Origin: Gigaspora margarita
Lineage: Eukaryota > Glomeromycota > Glomeromycetes > Diversisporales > Gigasporaceae
Assembly (NCBI GenBank): GCA_009809945.1
Contig: WTPW01000151.1
Span: forward strand, 434,258 to 498,257
DNA: 64,000 nt
Reading direction: 5' to 3'
In this document: piece after piece, positions 44,840 to 55,841 of the stretch
How the letters are laid out: every line of letters starts with the position of its first letter
Numbering within the stretch: the first letter of the stretch is position 1
The notes under the pieces: model-generated
What the model saw: only the letters and a program-made list of their open reading frames with translations
Databases searched by the model: none
Told to the model about the DNA's origin: nothing
Made by a program: the position numbers and the translations under genes

Positions 44840-45330
44840 TCAAATTTAGAGATTGTCTGTTTAACATTTGTGATTGGTTATTTCCAACAAGTATGACCTA
44901 AACATGGGAAAAACTAACAGAAATACGTAAGGTAATTATTATACTATTTTTTTCTATCTATCTTCTATCTTCTTCTTTCTATCTTTCTTTCTAAATCTTT
45001 TAATTCAGAGTTTGTCTATTTAAGCATATTTGATTAGTCGTATCCAAAAAATGTGACCTAAACGTGAGAAAAACTAACAGAAATACATAAGGTAATTATT
45101 ATATTATTTTTTTAGTTATCTATTCCACCTAATTCAGACGTTTAAACATTTTTGATTGGCTGCAACCAATTTTGGACTTCTAAACAAAAATAATTGTGGG
45201 AATTTTGAATCTGTATGCTTTAATGTTTTCGATTGATCATACCCAAAAATGTGATCTGAACATGAAAAACTAATATAAATATATAAGAAGATTATGAAAT
45301 GATCACAGCGAGTAATTATTATAGCTTTCA
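44840..45330. repeat. Tandem repeat, ~150-bp unit, 3-4 diverged copies
   Basis: Recurring landmarks are TTTAGAGATTGTCTGTTTAA, GATTGGTY..TCCAAMAA, TGACCTAAACRTGRGAAAAA and CTAACAGAAATAC..AAGGTAATTATTAT, starting near 44845, 45000, 45128 and 45215. Confidence 0.65.
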
Positions 45331-45818
45331 AGTAATTATTATATCATTTTAATAATTATAATATTTAAGTATTTATTATATCATTTTTTAATGCTCTTAT
45401 TAATGCCCTTAAACAACTCTCAAAAATTGTAAAACATTTGGATTAAAAAAGTTAATCATATTTGAAAGCATTTTGTATATATGGTCTCAGCTACTATGAG
45501 TATATAATAAATAATAAATGGCGCTGCTTAATAATAAGAATAAAAAAAATTCAATTTCACTTGCTATTTTTGATAAAACTGCAATTAGGCCATGTGAAAA
45601 TTTAAAATAAGATGATCAGTTAAATCTGTAATTTGATTATCATGAAATGTCGTAATTAATTTGAAATTATATATGATTAGCCAATCACATTAAAGAATGT
45701 AATCATATAAATAAAATTGTATTTTTTATTTTTTGGAAATGCCTGTTGCTGGGGGCCTTGACGTTCGTATAAAAGTGTCAGCTATTTTTCGTTTTTGATA
45801 TGTTATTTTTTTTTATTA
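45331..45818. other. AT-rich stretch
   Basis: TAGGCCATGTGAAAATTTAAAATA near 45586 resembles 39224-39250 inside element 2. No gene. Confidence 0.4.
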
Positions 45819-45826
45819 TAGTACTA

Positions 45827-46006
45827 TCAGCCCTCCCCAAACTGGTATGCATAGTGGGCAGGTTTTGTATCAGTTTCAGAAGGTTATCAGATTTGAAAAC
45901 ATTATAAACTACTAGATTTATATATCAGGTACCAACTTGGTAAATTAAGTTTTTATCAGATTTGACAGGTTATCAATTTTGACAGGATCAGTTTGGGGAG
46001 GGCCGA
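45827..46006. mobile_element. MITE, 180 bp, 8-bp flanks TAGTACTA
   Basis: The inverted ends TCAGCCCTCCCCAAACTG and CAGTTTGGGGAGGGCCGA are flanked by TAGTACTA at 45819-45826 and 46007-46014. Because TAGTACTA is itself a palindrome, it could be part of the terminal repeat instead of a target duplication. Confidence 0.8.
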
Positions 46007-46014
46007 TAGTACTA

Positions 46015-48610
46015 ATGTTCTTATTCTTTTCTTTAGGCAAACATATAGAATGTAGCTAGAACGAGCATAGCATATTAGTTTTTCTTTTGTTTTTTTTGTT
46101 TTTTTTCTTTTTATTATTATTATATTATATAGCTAACATTCTTTTTTAGAATGAATATAGTACTGTGGTACTTTAGACGAATGATGAAACATAGCTAGAA
46201 TGGGTGTAGCACATTAGTTTTTCTTTCTTTTTATATATATATATATATATATATCTAACATTCTTACTTCTTTTTTAGAATGAACGAAGTACTTTAGACA
46301 AACGTATAGAATGTAGCTAGAATGGGTGTAGCACATTAGTAGTAGTTAGTTTTTCTTTTTCTTTTTTTTTATTATTATTATATATCTAACATTCTTTTTT
46401 TAGAATGAATATAGTACTTTAGATGAACGTATGGAACATAACTAGAATGGGCATAGCACATTAGTTTTTCTTTATATATATATATATCTAATATTCTTAT
46501 TTCCTTTTTTAAAACAAATGTAGTACTTTAGATGAATGTATGGAATGTAGCTAGAATGGGTGTAGCACATAATAGTAGTTAGTTTTTCTTTTTTTATATA
46601 TATATATATATAACATTCTTTTTTTTTGGAACAAACATAGTACTTTAGACGAACATATAGAATATAGCCAGAATAGGTGTAGCATGTTAGTTAGTTTTTC
46701 TTTATATATATATATATATATAATATCTAACATTCTCTTTTTTTAAAATGAATGTAGTACTTTAGATGAACGTATGGAATGCAGCCAGAATGGGTGTAGC
46801 ACATTAGTAGTTTTATATATATATATATATATATTTATCTAATGTTCTTTTTTTTAGAACAAACATAGTACTCTAGATGAACATAAAAAATGTAGCTATA
46901 ACAGGTATAGCACATTTGTTTTTTTTTTAATTTTTTTAATAATATTATATATCTAACTAATATTAACGTTCTTTATTTTTTAGAATGAATATAGTACTTT
47001 AGACAATAGGGCGTAGCATGTTAGTTAGTTTTTTATTCTTTTTTCTTTTTTGTTAATATATATATATATATATATATATCTAACATTCTTTTTAGAATGA
47101 ACATAGTACTTTAGACAAACATAGGTAGAATGGGCGTAGCATGTTAGTTTTTCTTTATTTTTTTTATATTTTATATTATATATCTAATATTAATGTTCTT
47201 CTTTTTTTTTAGAACGAATGTAGTACTTTAGACAAATGTATGAAACAGCTAGAATGGGCGTAACATGTTAGTTAGTTTTTTTTTCTTTTATTTATATATA
47301 TATATGTAACAAACAAACATAGTGTATATGAAACGTAGCTAAAACAGGCATAGCACGAAATTTAGATTTTTTCTTTCTTATTTTTTATTTTTTATTTTTT
47401 TAATATATATCTAACATTCTTACTCTCTTTTTAGAATGGAAGTAGTACTTTACGAATGTATAGAACTTAGCTAAAACAGGCATAGTATGAAAGTTAGTTT
47501 TTCTTTGTTTTTTTTTGTTTATATATATATATATATCTATCTAACGTTCTTACTTCTTTTTTTTAGAACGAATATAGTATTTTAGACAAACGTATGAAAC
47601 ATAGCTGGAACGGGCATAGCTTGTTAGTTTTTTGATTTTTTAATTTTTTATATATATGTATCTACCGTTCTTTTTTTAGAATGAACATAGTACATACTTT
47701 AGATAAACGTCACTAGAATGTGTGTAACACATTAGTTAGTTTTTCTTTTTTTTTTTATGTATATATCTAATGTTCTTTTTTTTTTAAAATGAATGTTGTA
47801 CTTTATGAACATATGGAACATAGCTAAAATAGGGGGATGGCTAAAGCCATGTACCCACGTGATTTCTTGAACTTTTTGTTAAAATTAGAGTTAGAGCCTG
47901 TTTAGCATTAGGGTCGGGTTAGGGTTAGAACAGACATATAGGTAAAATTGCCTTCCCGTCATTTTTTATTAGTGGTCCAAGACAGGTTTGGACTGACGTT
48001 TTTATGTTTCTTGCGTTTTTTATTTTTTGTCTTCTTTGGGCTGATCTGTGTAAACAAAATTTCGAGACTCTGGTTGGTTGATTTACACAAAAATGTCATG
48101 TGGGTGCATGGCTTTAGACGGCCCCTAAAATAGGCATAGCACGAGAGTTAGTTTTTTTCTTTTTTTTTATTAGAATGAACGTAGTACTTTAGACAACCAT
48201 ATGGAACATAGCTAGAACGGGCATAGCATGTTAGTTAGTTTTTCTTTTCTTTCTTTTTTTTGTTTTTTATATTATATACCTAATGTTAACGATCTTAATT
48301 CTTTTTTTTTTTTAGAATGAATGTAGTACTTTAGACAAATGTATAGAATGTAGGTAGAACGGGCGTTCACATTAGTTTTTTTTATTTTTTAATAAATATA
48401 TATATATCTAACGTTCTTAACTTTTTTTTTTAGAACTAACATAGTACTTTATGAACGTATGGAACATAGCTAAAACAGGCATAGCACGAAAGTTAATTTT
48501 TTTTATTTATTTTATATACATTACTTACGTTTCTTCTTTTTTTTTTAGAACGGACATAGTACGATGATAGCTGGAAATAGCACAATAGTTAGGACATAGC
48601 ATGATAGTTG
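46015..48610. repeat. 117-bp satellite, about 19 copies, with embedded (TA)n
   Basis: The unit is a T-run, then TTAGAATGAAYRTAGTACTTTAGAC, then AACGTATGGAACATAGCTAGAA, then GGGCRTAGCACATTAG, then TTTTTCTTT, then (TA)3-9 and ATCTAACRTTCTT. Spacing of the TAGTAC landmark between 46158 and 47219 is 111-130 bp. Copies degenerate after 48560. It is interrupted by a MITE at 47834-48124. Small ORFs inside are artefacts. Confidence 0.9.
47834..48124. mobile_element. MULE-type MITE, 291 bp, in the satellite
   Basis: The inverted ends are GGGATGGCTAAAGCCATGTA and the partner of GGGCCGTCTAAAGCCATGCA. The 10-bp direct flanks CTAAAATAGG (47824-47833 and 48125-48134) match the uninterrupted satellite. GGG-type ends and a 9-11-bp duplication suggest Mutator-like elements. 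The interior has TTAGGG-type repeats (47909-47928). A 61-codon ORF inside is not supported. Confidence 0.8.
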
Positions 48611-48687
48611 GGGTATAGCATGATAAATGGAATCGGATTATGTTGTAAATTGTATTTAATTTTGTTTAAGCAAAAACATGTGGACAC

Positions 48688-48752
48688 ACGTGATCGATTT
48701 TGATTGGTCAATCACGGGGTCGCCATGGCGATGGGTTGCCATAAAATAACGC
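48688..48752 (+). promoter_or_regulatory. Promoter-like block, second copy
   Basis: TGATCGATTTTGATTGGTCAA, GTCGCCATGGCGATGG and ATAAAATAACGCCC follow the same order and spacing as 3205-3268. It lies downstream of the satellite, with no gene following before the F-box fragment on the opposite strand. Confidence 0.4.
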
Positions 48753-49071
48753 CCTTTTTTAAATAAAAAATCGAACTTTTCCATTACGTGCACTTTGTTT
48801 CTTTCAGATTTAAAAAATTGCTTTCATTTGTTATTCATACCTAGAACCGAGTTCAGTATATGCTAATAAGTCACATGACCAAACAATGATAATGAAATGT
48901 TTTTCGCACAAAATACTGAAAAACAGGTTACTAAAGCCGACAAATTAGCTGGCGTTAATTATAACACTAGCTAATTTAGTCAGATGTTTTGGGAATTTGT
49001 TTAAAACAACCTACTACTGTATTTAGTTTTTTTATTTGTGCAAATTTAGGCTGTGATTTTTTAAATAAGAT

Positions 49072-49093
49072 GGGTGGCGCATTCGCGCCACCC
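49072..49093. repeat. GC-rich perfect hairpin
   Basis: GGGTGGCGC, loop ATTC, GCGCCACCC: 9-bp perfect arms, standing out strongly in AT-rich DNA. Function unknown. Confidence 0.85.
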
Positions 49094-49110
49094 GTCACAT
49101 TAGTATATAT

Positions 49111-49195
49111 TAAGTTGGCCAAATTATAAAATTAAAATCTAAAATATAATAAAACTGACATATATATTAAATACTGTTCTAAACATAATATATAG
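49111..49195. repeat. 80-bp direct repeat, copy 2
   Basis: Second copy of the repeat at 44575-44655. ATAATATATAGTTCTAAAC is additionally duplicated just after it. Confidence 0.8.
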
Positions 49196-49598
49196 TTCTA
49201 AACATAATATATAGTTCTCAGCTCACAAGTCTTAGGACTTTGCTAGCTAGTTAAAATATTTTTTAACGTCGAATTTGATAAATGCATAACGCTAAACATA
49301 AATGCATTGACAATGATATCAATTCTTAACACAGCTCTAGATACAGTTTGGAAAAAATAAAATATTGTAGGCGTTTTTATAATTTTGATACATTAAATAA
49401 TTAAAAGATGAAATAGGCTATAAAAATAATCCAACTTCAATAAGTTTATATCTTTTCAAAATGCGTGCTTTTTTTATAGTCCCCAAAAGAGTTAACTGAA
49501 AAATCGAGATATATTAGATCTTTAATGCTTTAAGCATTCTTGGTATTAATGAATTTACAAATGGTCTATGATATGTATATCGATTTAATTTATCAGAT

Positions 49599-49860
49599 TC
49601 GAGGTCGACCCATTTTTTACTTTCTAAAGAAAATAGATCAAGTGTCTTTAAAAACTTGCATAATTAGATAGTTTGAAGAAATTCGTCCTTCGACAAAAAA
49701 CGAAAACATTTGAATAAGAGTCTTTGTTTGAATGATCATTGGAATTGACATTTTGCAACAATGTCAACTCACTAGTATAAAGAATAAATTAATTATTCAA
49801 CTTCTTAAGAAAATTATCCATTAATTCGGGTATAACTTTCATAAGTATTTTTGATGGCAT
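49599..49860 (-). pseudogene. F-box protein, N-terminal fragment
   Basis: Reverse-strand sequence starting at a CAT/ATG (49858-49860) parallels the beginning of the intact F-box gene: MPSK-like start, ..ELMD.FLKKLNN.., then the ..SIPM.. region (CAATGTCAATTCC against CAAAATGTCAATTCC). It then skips roughly 50 codons and resumes with sequence matching LKTLDLFSLESK. Frameshifts and the deletion make it non-functional. It lies about 400 bp downstream of the 3' end of the intact gene in the same orientation, which suggests a tandem duplication followed by decay. Confidence 0.75.
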
Positions 49861-50260
49861 GAGTTAATTTCGTATTATCATAATAAGAATGGAAGGATTT
49901 TATGAAAAATAAATTTTTTATCTTTTTTATCGTTATTGTTATGCAACATACCTTATTAGAAGGACAGTGGGAATTGCACCAATCAGATGATCTACTTTAA
50001 TCAAATAATCGAAAACGTACGCACATACGAATACTATAACTGGTAAATTATGTTAAATGGTATGTTATCTGGCTGGTAAAATTCAAATGTTTATAGGTTG
50101 TAAGCATTTGAGAATTTGGACGGCTTTATTATAATTTTAGATTTTAATTTTTGCAATTTTTAAAATTTTAGTCTGCTTAACCACATTACTTCATTAACAA
50201 TAGTACACATAAAATAGCATAAAATTTTGTTGGTCCACAGATAAAAAAAAATTATAGAAA

Positions 50261-51802
50261 TTAACAATACTCAATAATATGTCCATATAGTACCAATTCA
50301 ACATATGCTTCCACCTCCTTTCTAATATTATCATCCAAATAAAAATCATAGTATATACCCACGTATTTCAAAGCTTTGTTTCGTATACAAAATTCGATCA
50401 GTGCTTTGGAAATTTTCTCGTTATAAATTTTATAAAATAACAACTTTTTTAAAGGTACATTGCAATGATTGAGCAAAATATCTGTATATGACCCTAACCA
50501 ATTATCCAAGTCAAGATATTGCAATGTTAACGGCAATAATTCTGAAAATTGAATAACTCGCTTTTTCAATGCCTCATCCGATATGCCGTCAGTATAGCAC
50601 TGTAACGAAAGAAATTGAAGTTTTTGTAAATCACTAATGAGCTCTACGAGTTGTGTGGAAAATTTAACATTCCTAATGTCAAGGTATATAATGTTTGGGC
50701 AGAATGACTTAAGTGCTTCTAGTAATAAAGTGTATTCCAGACTTTTATCACCATCTAATTTAAGTCTTAATCGTTGTAGTAATATGCCAAACTTTTCTAA
50801 CATTAATATTATAGTATCAGTTTGACAATAAATTACCTCTAGTGTGCTAATTTTATTGCTAATTTTAGGATCTAATATTTTGGACAGTTTCGACAGTTCT
50901 TGATCACAATTCTTAATACGAAGTGTTTCTAAGTTTTTACAATTTTTCAGTACCTCGAACTCTTCATTAAATGCACAAGAATTTATGATAACTTCTTGTA
51001 ATGAGTTTTTTTGACTTTTTAAAGCAGAAATCATGCCGTGGTATTCTGTAAAGAACTCTGCTCCAGCTATTCCAAACAGCCTAAGTTGTTCCTGTGATTT
51101 AATAACGTTTATAAGAGCATGAAATATTTGCGGATCAAAATCAGGATAAAAATCTTCAATATTCAAAGTAATAATTTTTGTTGCATATTTTGCAACGACT
51201 CTTAACCATGCAGTAGCACTATCAATGTAGTTGAATTCTATTGCACTTAAAGATAGATATTGGAGTTGCGAGAGAAATTGCTCATTTTGTTCTAATACGT
51301 AAAAGATCTCTGGCTTATATTCACGAACTCTTGAAAAACATAAATCTAAATTATGCAAAGTGGCACCATTTTCAATTAATACTTTGAATAGTAAATTATT
51401 TATGACAATAGTTATGTTATACTTCAAATTGATGTCGTTAAGCAAATTTGAATTAACAAGCACGAGTTCGATCCATTGTTCGACTTGAAACTCTAAACGA
51501 CTTAGATCAAGAGCCTTTAGGAATCTTGCATAATCAAATATTGTTTTGGAAAATTCTTCATTTATCCCACATTCTTTTAAAATATTTTTTTCGTATTCGC
51601 CAAGAGATGAAAAATAGTTAGAAATGTACAAAGGCCTTCGATTGAATACAAATGGTTCTTGCCAAAGAATAGGAATTGACATTTTGCACCAATATCGGTT
51701 CACAAGTGTGCATGAGTATAAGGAATAAATTTCATATTCCAAATTATTAAGAATTTTCTCCATTAATTCGGGCATATCGCCCGTAAGTATTTTAGATGCC
51801 AT
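50261..51802 (-). CDS. F-box/LRR-like protein, 513 aa
   Basis: Start MASKILTGDMPELMEKILNN at 51802 is preferred over the ATG four codons upstream, because MASK begins this protein family and also begins the decayed copy next door. Residues 8-48 form an F-box (PELMEKIL, SLYSCTLVNRYWCKMSIPIL), which docks on Skp1 in SCF ubiquitin ligases. Residues from about 90 on carry irregular leucine-rich repeats (ALDLSRLEF, LQYLSLSAIEF, LETLRIKNCD, STLEVIYC, IIYLDIRNV, LQFLSLQCY, LQYLDLDN, LKKLLFYKI), which would select the substrate. The frame is intact and intronless, ending HIIEYC at 50261. Such genes form very large expanded families in glomeromycotan fungi. The substrate is unknown. Confidence 0.92.
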   Translation of the reverse strand: MASKILTGDMPELMEKILNNLEYEIYSLYSCTLVNRYWCKMSIPILWQEPFVFNRRPLYISNYFSSLGEYEKNILKECGINEEFSKTIFDYARFLKALDLSRLEFQVEQWIELVLVNSNLLNDINLKYNITIVINNLLFKVLIENGATLHNLDLCFSRVREYKPEIFYVLEQNEQFLSQLQYLSLSAIEFNYIDSATAWLRVVAKYATKIITLNIEDFYPDFDPQIFHALINVIKSQEQLRLFGIAGAEFFTEYHGMISALKSQKNSLQEVIINSCAFNEEFEVLKNCKNLETLRIKNCDQELSKLSKILDPKISNKISTLEVIYCQTDTIILMLEKFGILLQRLRLKLDGDKSLEYTLLLEALKSFCPNIIYLDIRNVKFSTQLVELISDLQKLQFLSLQCYTDGISDEALKKRVIQFSELLPLTLQYLDLDNWLGSYTDILLNHCNVPLKKLLFYKIYNEKISKALIEFCIRNKALKYVGIYYDFYLDDNIRKEVEAYVELVLYGHIIEYC

Positions 51803-52854
51803 GAGATAGTGCAAGATAGTGCAGAAGTGAAAAGAATTTTAAAAAATGGTTTGGGTAACATAGATCTACTCTAAATAAGGCAAATTACCACAAGATCATC
51901 ACGTAATGCTGTAATCATCTGATCTGATTTCGTCACGTCATAATAGCTTACATCGTTATGAAATTTTTATTGTTTAAAAAAAGAAAAAGCCAAGTTTATT
52001 CGGAATTGTTTGAACTTTTATTATCTAATTTACAATAAAATAAAAATAAAATAAAAAAATAAAAAATTGAATTGTTAAGAGAAAAGGCCAAGTTATACGA
52101 ACTTTTATTATCCAGTTTTCCATATTAAATGAAATATTTCATAAAAGCATTGAGTAATCTATTCTGATAAAATAGTGATATATTTTTTACATTTTAATAA
52201 AGTTTCATATCATAAAGATTGAATTACCAAACACAATTCTAAACCTTCTACTTATCCCCAAAATATGTTAAGATTTGTGAAATTTAATATCATTTTAATT
52301 AATTGATTAATAAACTTACTTTATGTGTGCCTTGTACCCGTCTTAAAGTATGCTAATTAAAACAGTAATACATAATATTTGATGTATTTATTCAACTATA
52401 TTCATGCAAGCAGCATAATATATAGTAAACTTGAACATCTTATTTTTAAATATATACTTCGGTTAGTAAGCTACCTTTATTTAGTAAAAAACTGTTATAT
52501 GCATTAATTAAATTAAGTGATGGAATTCTTTTAAAAAATTTTAGCAGCAAAAATCTAGTAAATTAAAATATAACTTATAATTACAAATTAATTAATATGC
52601 GGTTCTCTAAACAAACATGCTCTACACCCCTAAAAACCCTTACATTACGAACATTGTGGTGACACCGGGAATGAATGTGTGTTTATAGAAAATATATAAA
52701 TTTCACTGAGCTAATTTAAAAACTATTAAGATATACTATTCTCTAAAAACGTAAAATTAACCTTTCTGAAGAACAAAGTCGTCATATTTCCCAGAAGGTT
52801 GATAAAATGTTTACATAAATAAAATATATTGTTGAAAAAAAAATAATGATACAA
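51803..52854. other. Intergenic AT-rich region upstream of the F-box gene
   Basis: GATGATTACAGCATTACGTGATGATC (reverse reading) near 51890-51920 is palindrome-rich and could hold control sites for the minus-strand F-box gene. No defined promoter element is certain. No other gene. Confidence 0.3.
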
Positions 52855-53020
52855 ACTCATCCAATACTTTTGGTTAGATAATTATTTGAACTTTAACAAG
52901 ATAAAAGATCAGATAGATATAATCTTGGAGTAATATTTTGGAGTTGCTGTCGCTATTTTCTCACTTAGATCTGCAAGTAATTATTTGGAAATATTTAAGG
53001 GTGTGCGAGAAAAGGAAGTA
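52855..53020 (+). pseudogene. Protein kinase C-lobe fragment
   Basis: Across two shifted frames one can read QDKRSDRYNLGVIFW (subdomain IX of a kinase, normally KSDIYSLGVLFWE) and, in the next frame, IFKGVREKEVV (normally xIxxGxREK). Two TAA codons interrupt the segment before it. It is a second kinase distinct from the one that follows, since that one has its own C-lobe. Confidence 0.55.
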
Positions 53021-53461
53021 GTCAAAAATCAGCAATTGAACATGCTAAAGCAACAGCAAAAAGCCGTCAACAATAAGAGCAGAAAAGGTTGAATTTCATT
53101 TTGATTTCCTCTTAATATTTATTAATCTTCAATTATTCTAATGACGATAATTTTGCATTAGAACATGATCTTGTCGAAAAAGACAAAGTGAGTTGTGTTC
53201 GTTTATATTACATTGACGTATTTAAATCATTTATATGCTAAGTGATTATATACAAAAAATTCATAAATTCCTTATTGTACAGAAATTAAGACCATAAAAC
53301 TTTTTAAAATTTCTAACCTTAAACTTAATAATTTATATATTTATATACTAACATTAATTAAAAATAATCAGACATGGTGGACGAAAACGATCAGATATCA
53401 CGTAAGATTCCCTTTGATTGCCCAATTAAATGAAGAGTTTGATATGTAATTTCTAAACGAT

Positions 53462-54470
53462 AAAATTGACAGCATTCGTCCTTTACAAACAAATAAGTCA
53501 TTGGATAGTCTCAAGGATGAAATTTTTGAAATAAATGAATATAAAATAATGTTGGATGAAATTCGCGGTCAACATATTCAAAAATATTCAAAAATTTTAG
53601 ACACTAATCAAGTTATTGCTGTTAAGGAAGTAAATATAAACATGCACCCCGATACCTCGTCGATGGAACCAATCAAAAAACAAATAGAAATCCTTAAAAT
53701 GCTTCAAATTCTACCGCAAGTTATTAAATTTTACTAAACATTAACCTCACAATTCTAAATTACATATTGCCACCGAATGGGCTCATAATGATAATATACG
53801 AAACTATTATACTAAAAATCCTCATCTTGGATGGGATAGGAAGTCAAAATTTAGTATCGACATTTGCCGTGATTGATTCTTTACACTCGATGCACATTCT
53901 TCTTCATGATATTCGTTCTGCTAATATTCTTATAACTTTGGATNGTACNNCCAAANTTGNTAATTTTGGTATAAGTCGNGGATTTANTGAAGCTACAANA
54001 AANCTTGATNANACCATTGANACAATTCGTTATATGGCTCCAGAAAAATTGAAGACTAAAAAACTATAAATACGATAATTACTGTGAAATTTTTAGGTAT
54101 TTAATTTTTAATTATATTACCGCTTTACGATAAAAACATATTAAATTCATGTTGATAGTTTCGGGATGCTTCTTTAGGAAATTGCTGAAGAAAAGATGCC
54201 ATATGAAAAAGAAAACAACTTGCTGACATTATTTCAGTAAAGAAAATTCGTGAAGGATTCTCTTTTGATGTACCATCTGAATGGAAAACTATTTTTAAAG
54301 AAAGTAATAATATTTTGGATTAAATTTAAGTGTTAATTTATTATCATTTGTGAATACAGTAATTGATCTCATTATGCTTTATCTACTTCATATAACTCAC
54401 AAGCTACTCGATCCAATCCAAGAAACCGATCTAAACTTTCCAAAATTGTGGAGGATTTATTAAAAGTATA
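53462..54470 (+). pseudogene. Tyrosine-kinase-like protein kinase, broken
   Basis: The N-lobe reads INEYKIMLDEIRGQ.. with the VAIK lysine (VIAVKEVNI). A frameshift leads into YIATEWAHNDNIRNYY and WDRKSKFSIDICR. Another leads into LHDIRSANIL, the catalytic loop with Asp and Asn kept. DFG appears as NFG. RYMAPEKL supplies the APE motif. After an intron-like gap the C-lobe continues EIAEEKMPYEKENN, and NPRNRSKLSKIVEDLLKVYE near 54410-54470 closes the domain. Frameshifts, a TAA near 54228 and the DFG change make it inactive as it stands. About a dozen undetermined bases between 53944 and 54021 add uncertainty. It is followed immediately by Sel1 repeats, the usual kinase-Sel1 architecture of glomeromycotan fungi. 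Confidence 0.8.
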
Positions 54471-54639
54471 TGAAACATTCCGTCCGAGATTAAACATAGA
54501 TGAACTGATACATCTGAATACGAAGGACGACTCACTCTTGACCCACCACCATCTGACCCTGAACTTTCGCTTGAAGATACAATTAAAGAACATCATAAGG
54601 AAAGGCGATATAATTAAATCATGAAAAAGTTTTATCAAA

Positions 54640-55086
54640 TTTGAAAATTCAGGAAATCTAGAAGCAAAGTATTGGGCAAGTTTATACCTTTACGATGACA
54701 TATGTAACAAGCCTATTGATGAGGCTGAAAAATGCTTTAGAGCACGTAGGGCAGCAGCTTTCTTTAAAGAAAGTGCTGATGAATGTGATATGCCTAACAC
54801 ACAATCGTATGTAGATAAAGCTCAATTACATTTCGCTTATTGCCTATGGAATTGTCAAGGGGTCGATAAGAATCATACAAAAGCAATAGAATAATTTAAA
54901 AAGGCGGAACAAAACGGAAACTTATACGCAAAGTACAATTATGGCATGATTCTGTTTAAAGGAGTTGACGTCCCTGCGGATCAAGCTCAAGGAAAAATGT
55001 ATCTACAATTAGCTGCTGAAAGGAAAGTTCAGAAAGCAATCGATTTGTGTAATGCAGAATCAATACCCTACCGATTAGAATTTTAA
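54640..55086 (+). pseudogene. Sel1-repeat C-terminal part of the kinase gene
   Basis: Reading NLEAKYWASLYLYDD, EAEKCFRARRAAAFFKESAD, KAQLHFAYCLWNCQGVDKNH and TKAIE-stop-FKKAEQNGN, then AKYNYGMILFKGVDVPADQ, then GKMYLQLAAER, gives three or more Sel1-like units ending at TAA 55086. The single in-frame stop (GAA TAA TTT near 54893) is the only lesion over about 145 codons, so decay is recent relative to the copy at 28260-29240. Confidence 0.8.
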
Positions 55087-55604
55087 ATTCTTTCTCATGG
55101 TTCACATGATATTTCGGATCAGTGTTGTTAATTTATGAAACTCTTAAAAGAAGTAAGGCACAAACATCAAAACTCATGCAGTAACACCTTCCTAAAGAAA
55201 CATTGTAAAGTTATTTACAATCTCCACCGATTATCGTTACCATTCCTCTATAATGCCGATTTTAGAGGCCATCTCGCATATTAAATTCTACTAGCTTTTC
55301 TTATTCCACATTTGTTGTATCTAAAGATTGATAACTTAAAGGATAGCCTGCAAAATAATTGCAATAGATGAAATCAAGGATGTTATAACAGACTACATAA
55401 ATATATTGAGATGAAATTGTTAAATCCATATGTCAAGTTACAATATTTTTTTCAGAAATGAGAATATTTGAAATATAATAAAGAATATATTAATTAGTGT
55501 AAGGGTTAGACGCAAGGATTTTAATGCAAATATTCTAAGTCTAATCTTTAATATCTTGTTTATTGTAATCAGTTCAATGTTTAATCTGTACACTGTTTAA
55601 TGGG
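55087..55604. other. AT-rich 3' flank, no gene
   Basis: Nothing recognised. Confidence 0.4.
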
Positions 55605-55711
55605 TGTGATCCGTTGATCGGCTATTCAAGCTATAGTTAACTGTAATTATAGTTTGAATAGTTAATCGTAATATTGATTACTAATCCGTATGATCCGGAT
55701 CACACACGATT
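55605..55711. mobile_element. Foldback MITE, 107 bp
   Basis: GTGTGATCCG at the left and CGGATCACAC at the right. The inner arms CTATTCAAGCTATAGTTAACTG and TAATTATAGTTTGAATAGTTAA also pair. No certain target duplication. Confidence 0.7.
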
Positions 55712-55729
55712 TGTCACGCAGATCACAGG

Positions 55730-55803
55730 GGTAAATTTTTTACTATGAAATTTGAGTGATCGACACCATATGATCGATCCATTTTTCATAGTAAATTACC
55801 CTC
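55730..55803. repeat. Palindrome
   Basis: GGGTAAATTTTTTACTATGAAA pairs with TTTTTCATAGTAAATTACCC around a GATCGA/TCGATC centre. A second small hairpin (GGGGTTTCCTAAAAGGAAACC) lies at 55821-55841. Confidence 0.75.
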
Positions 55804-55841
55804 TTCAAATGGATTTTTCAGGGGTTTCCTAAAAGGAAACC

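Noticed and set aside
50637..50825. 62-codon plus-strand frame
   Set aside because: Antisense to the F-box/LRR coding sequence.
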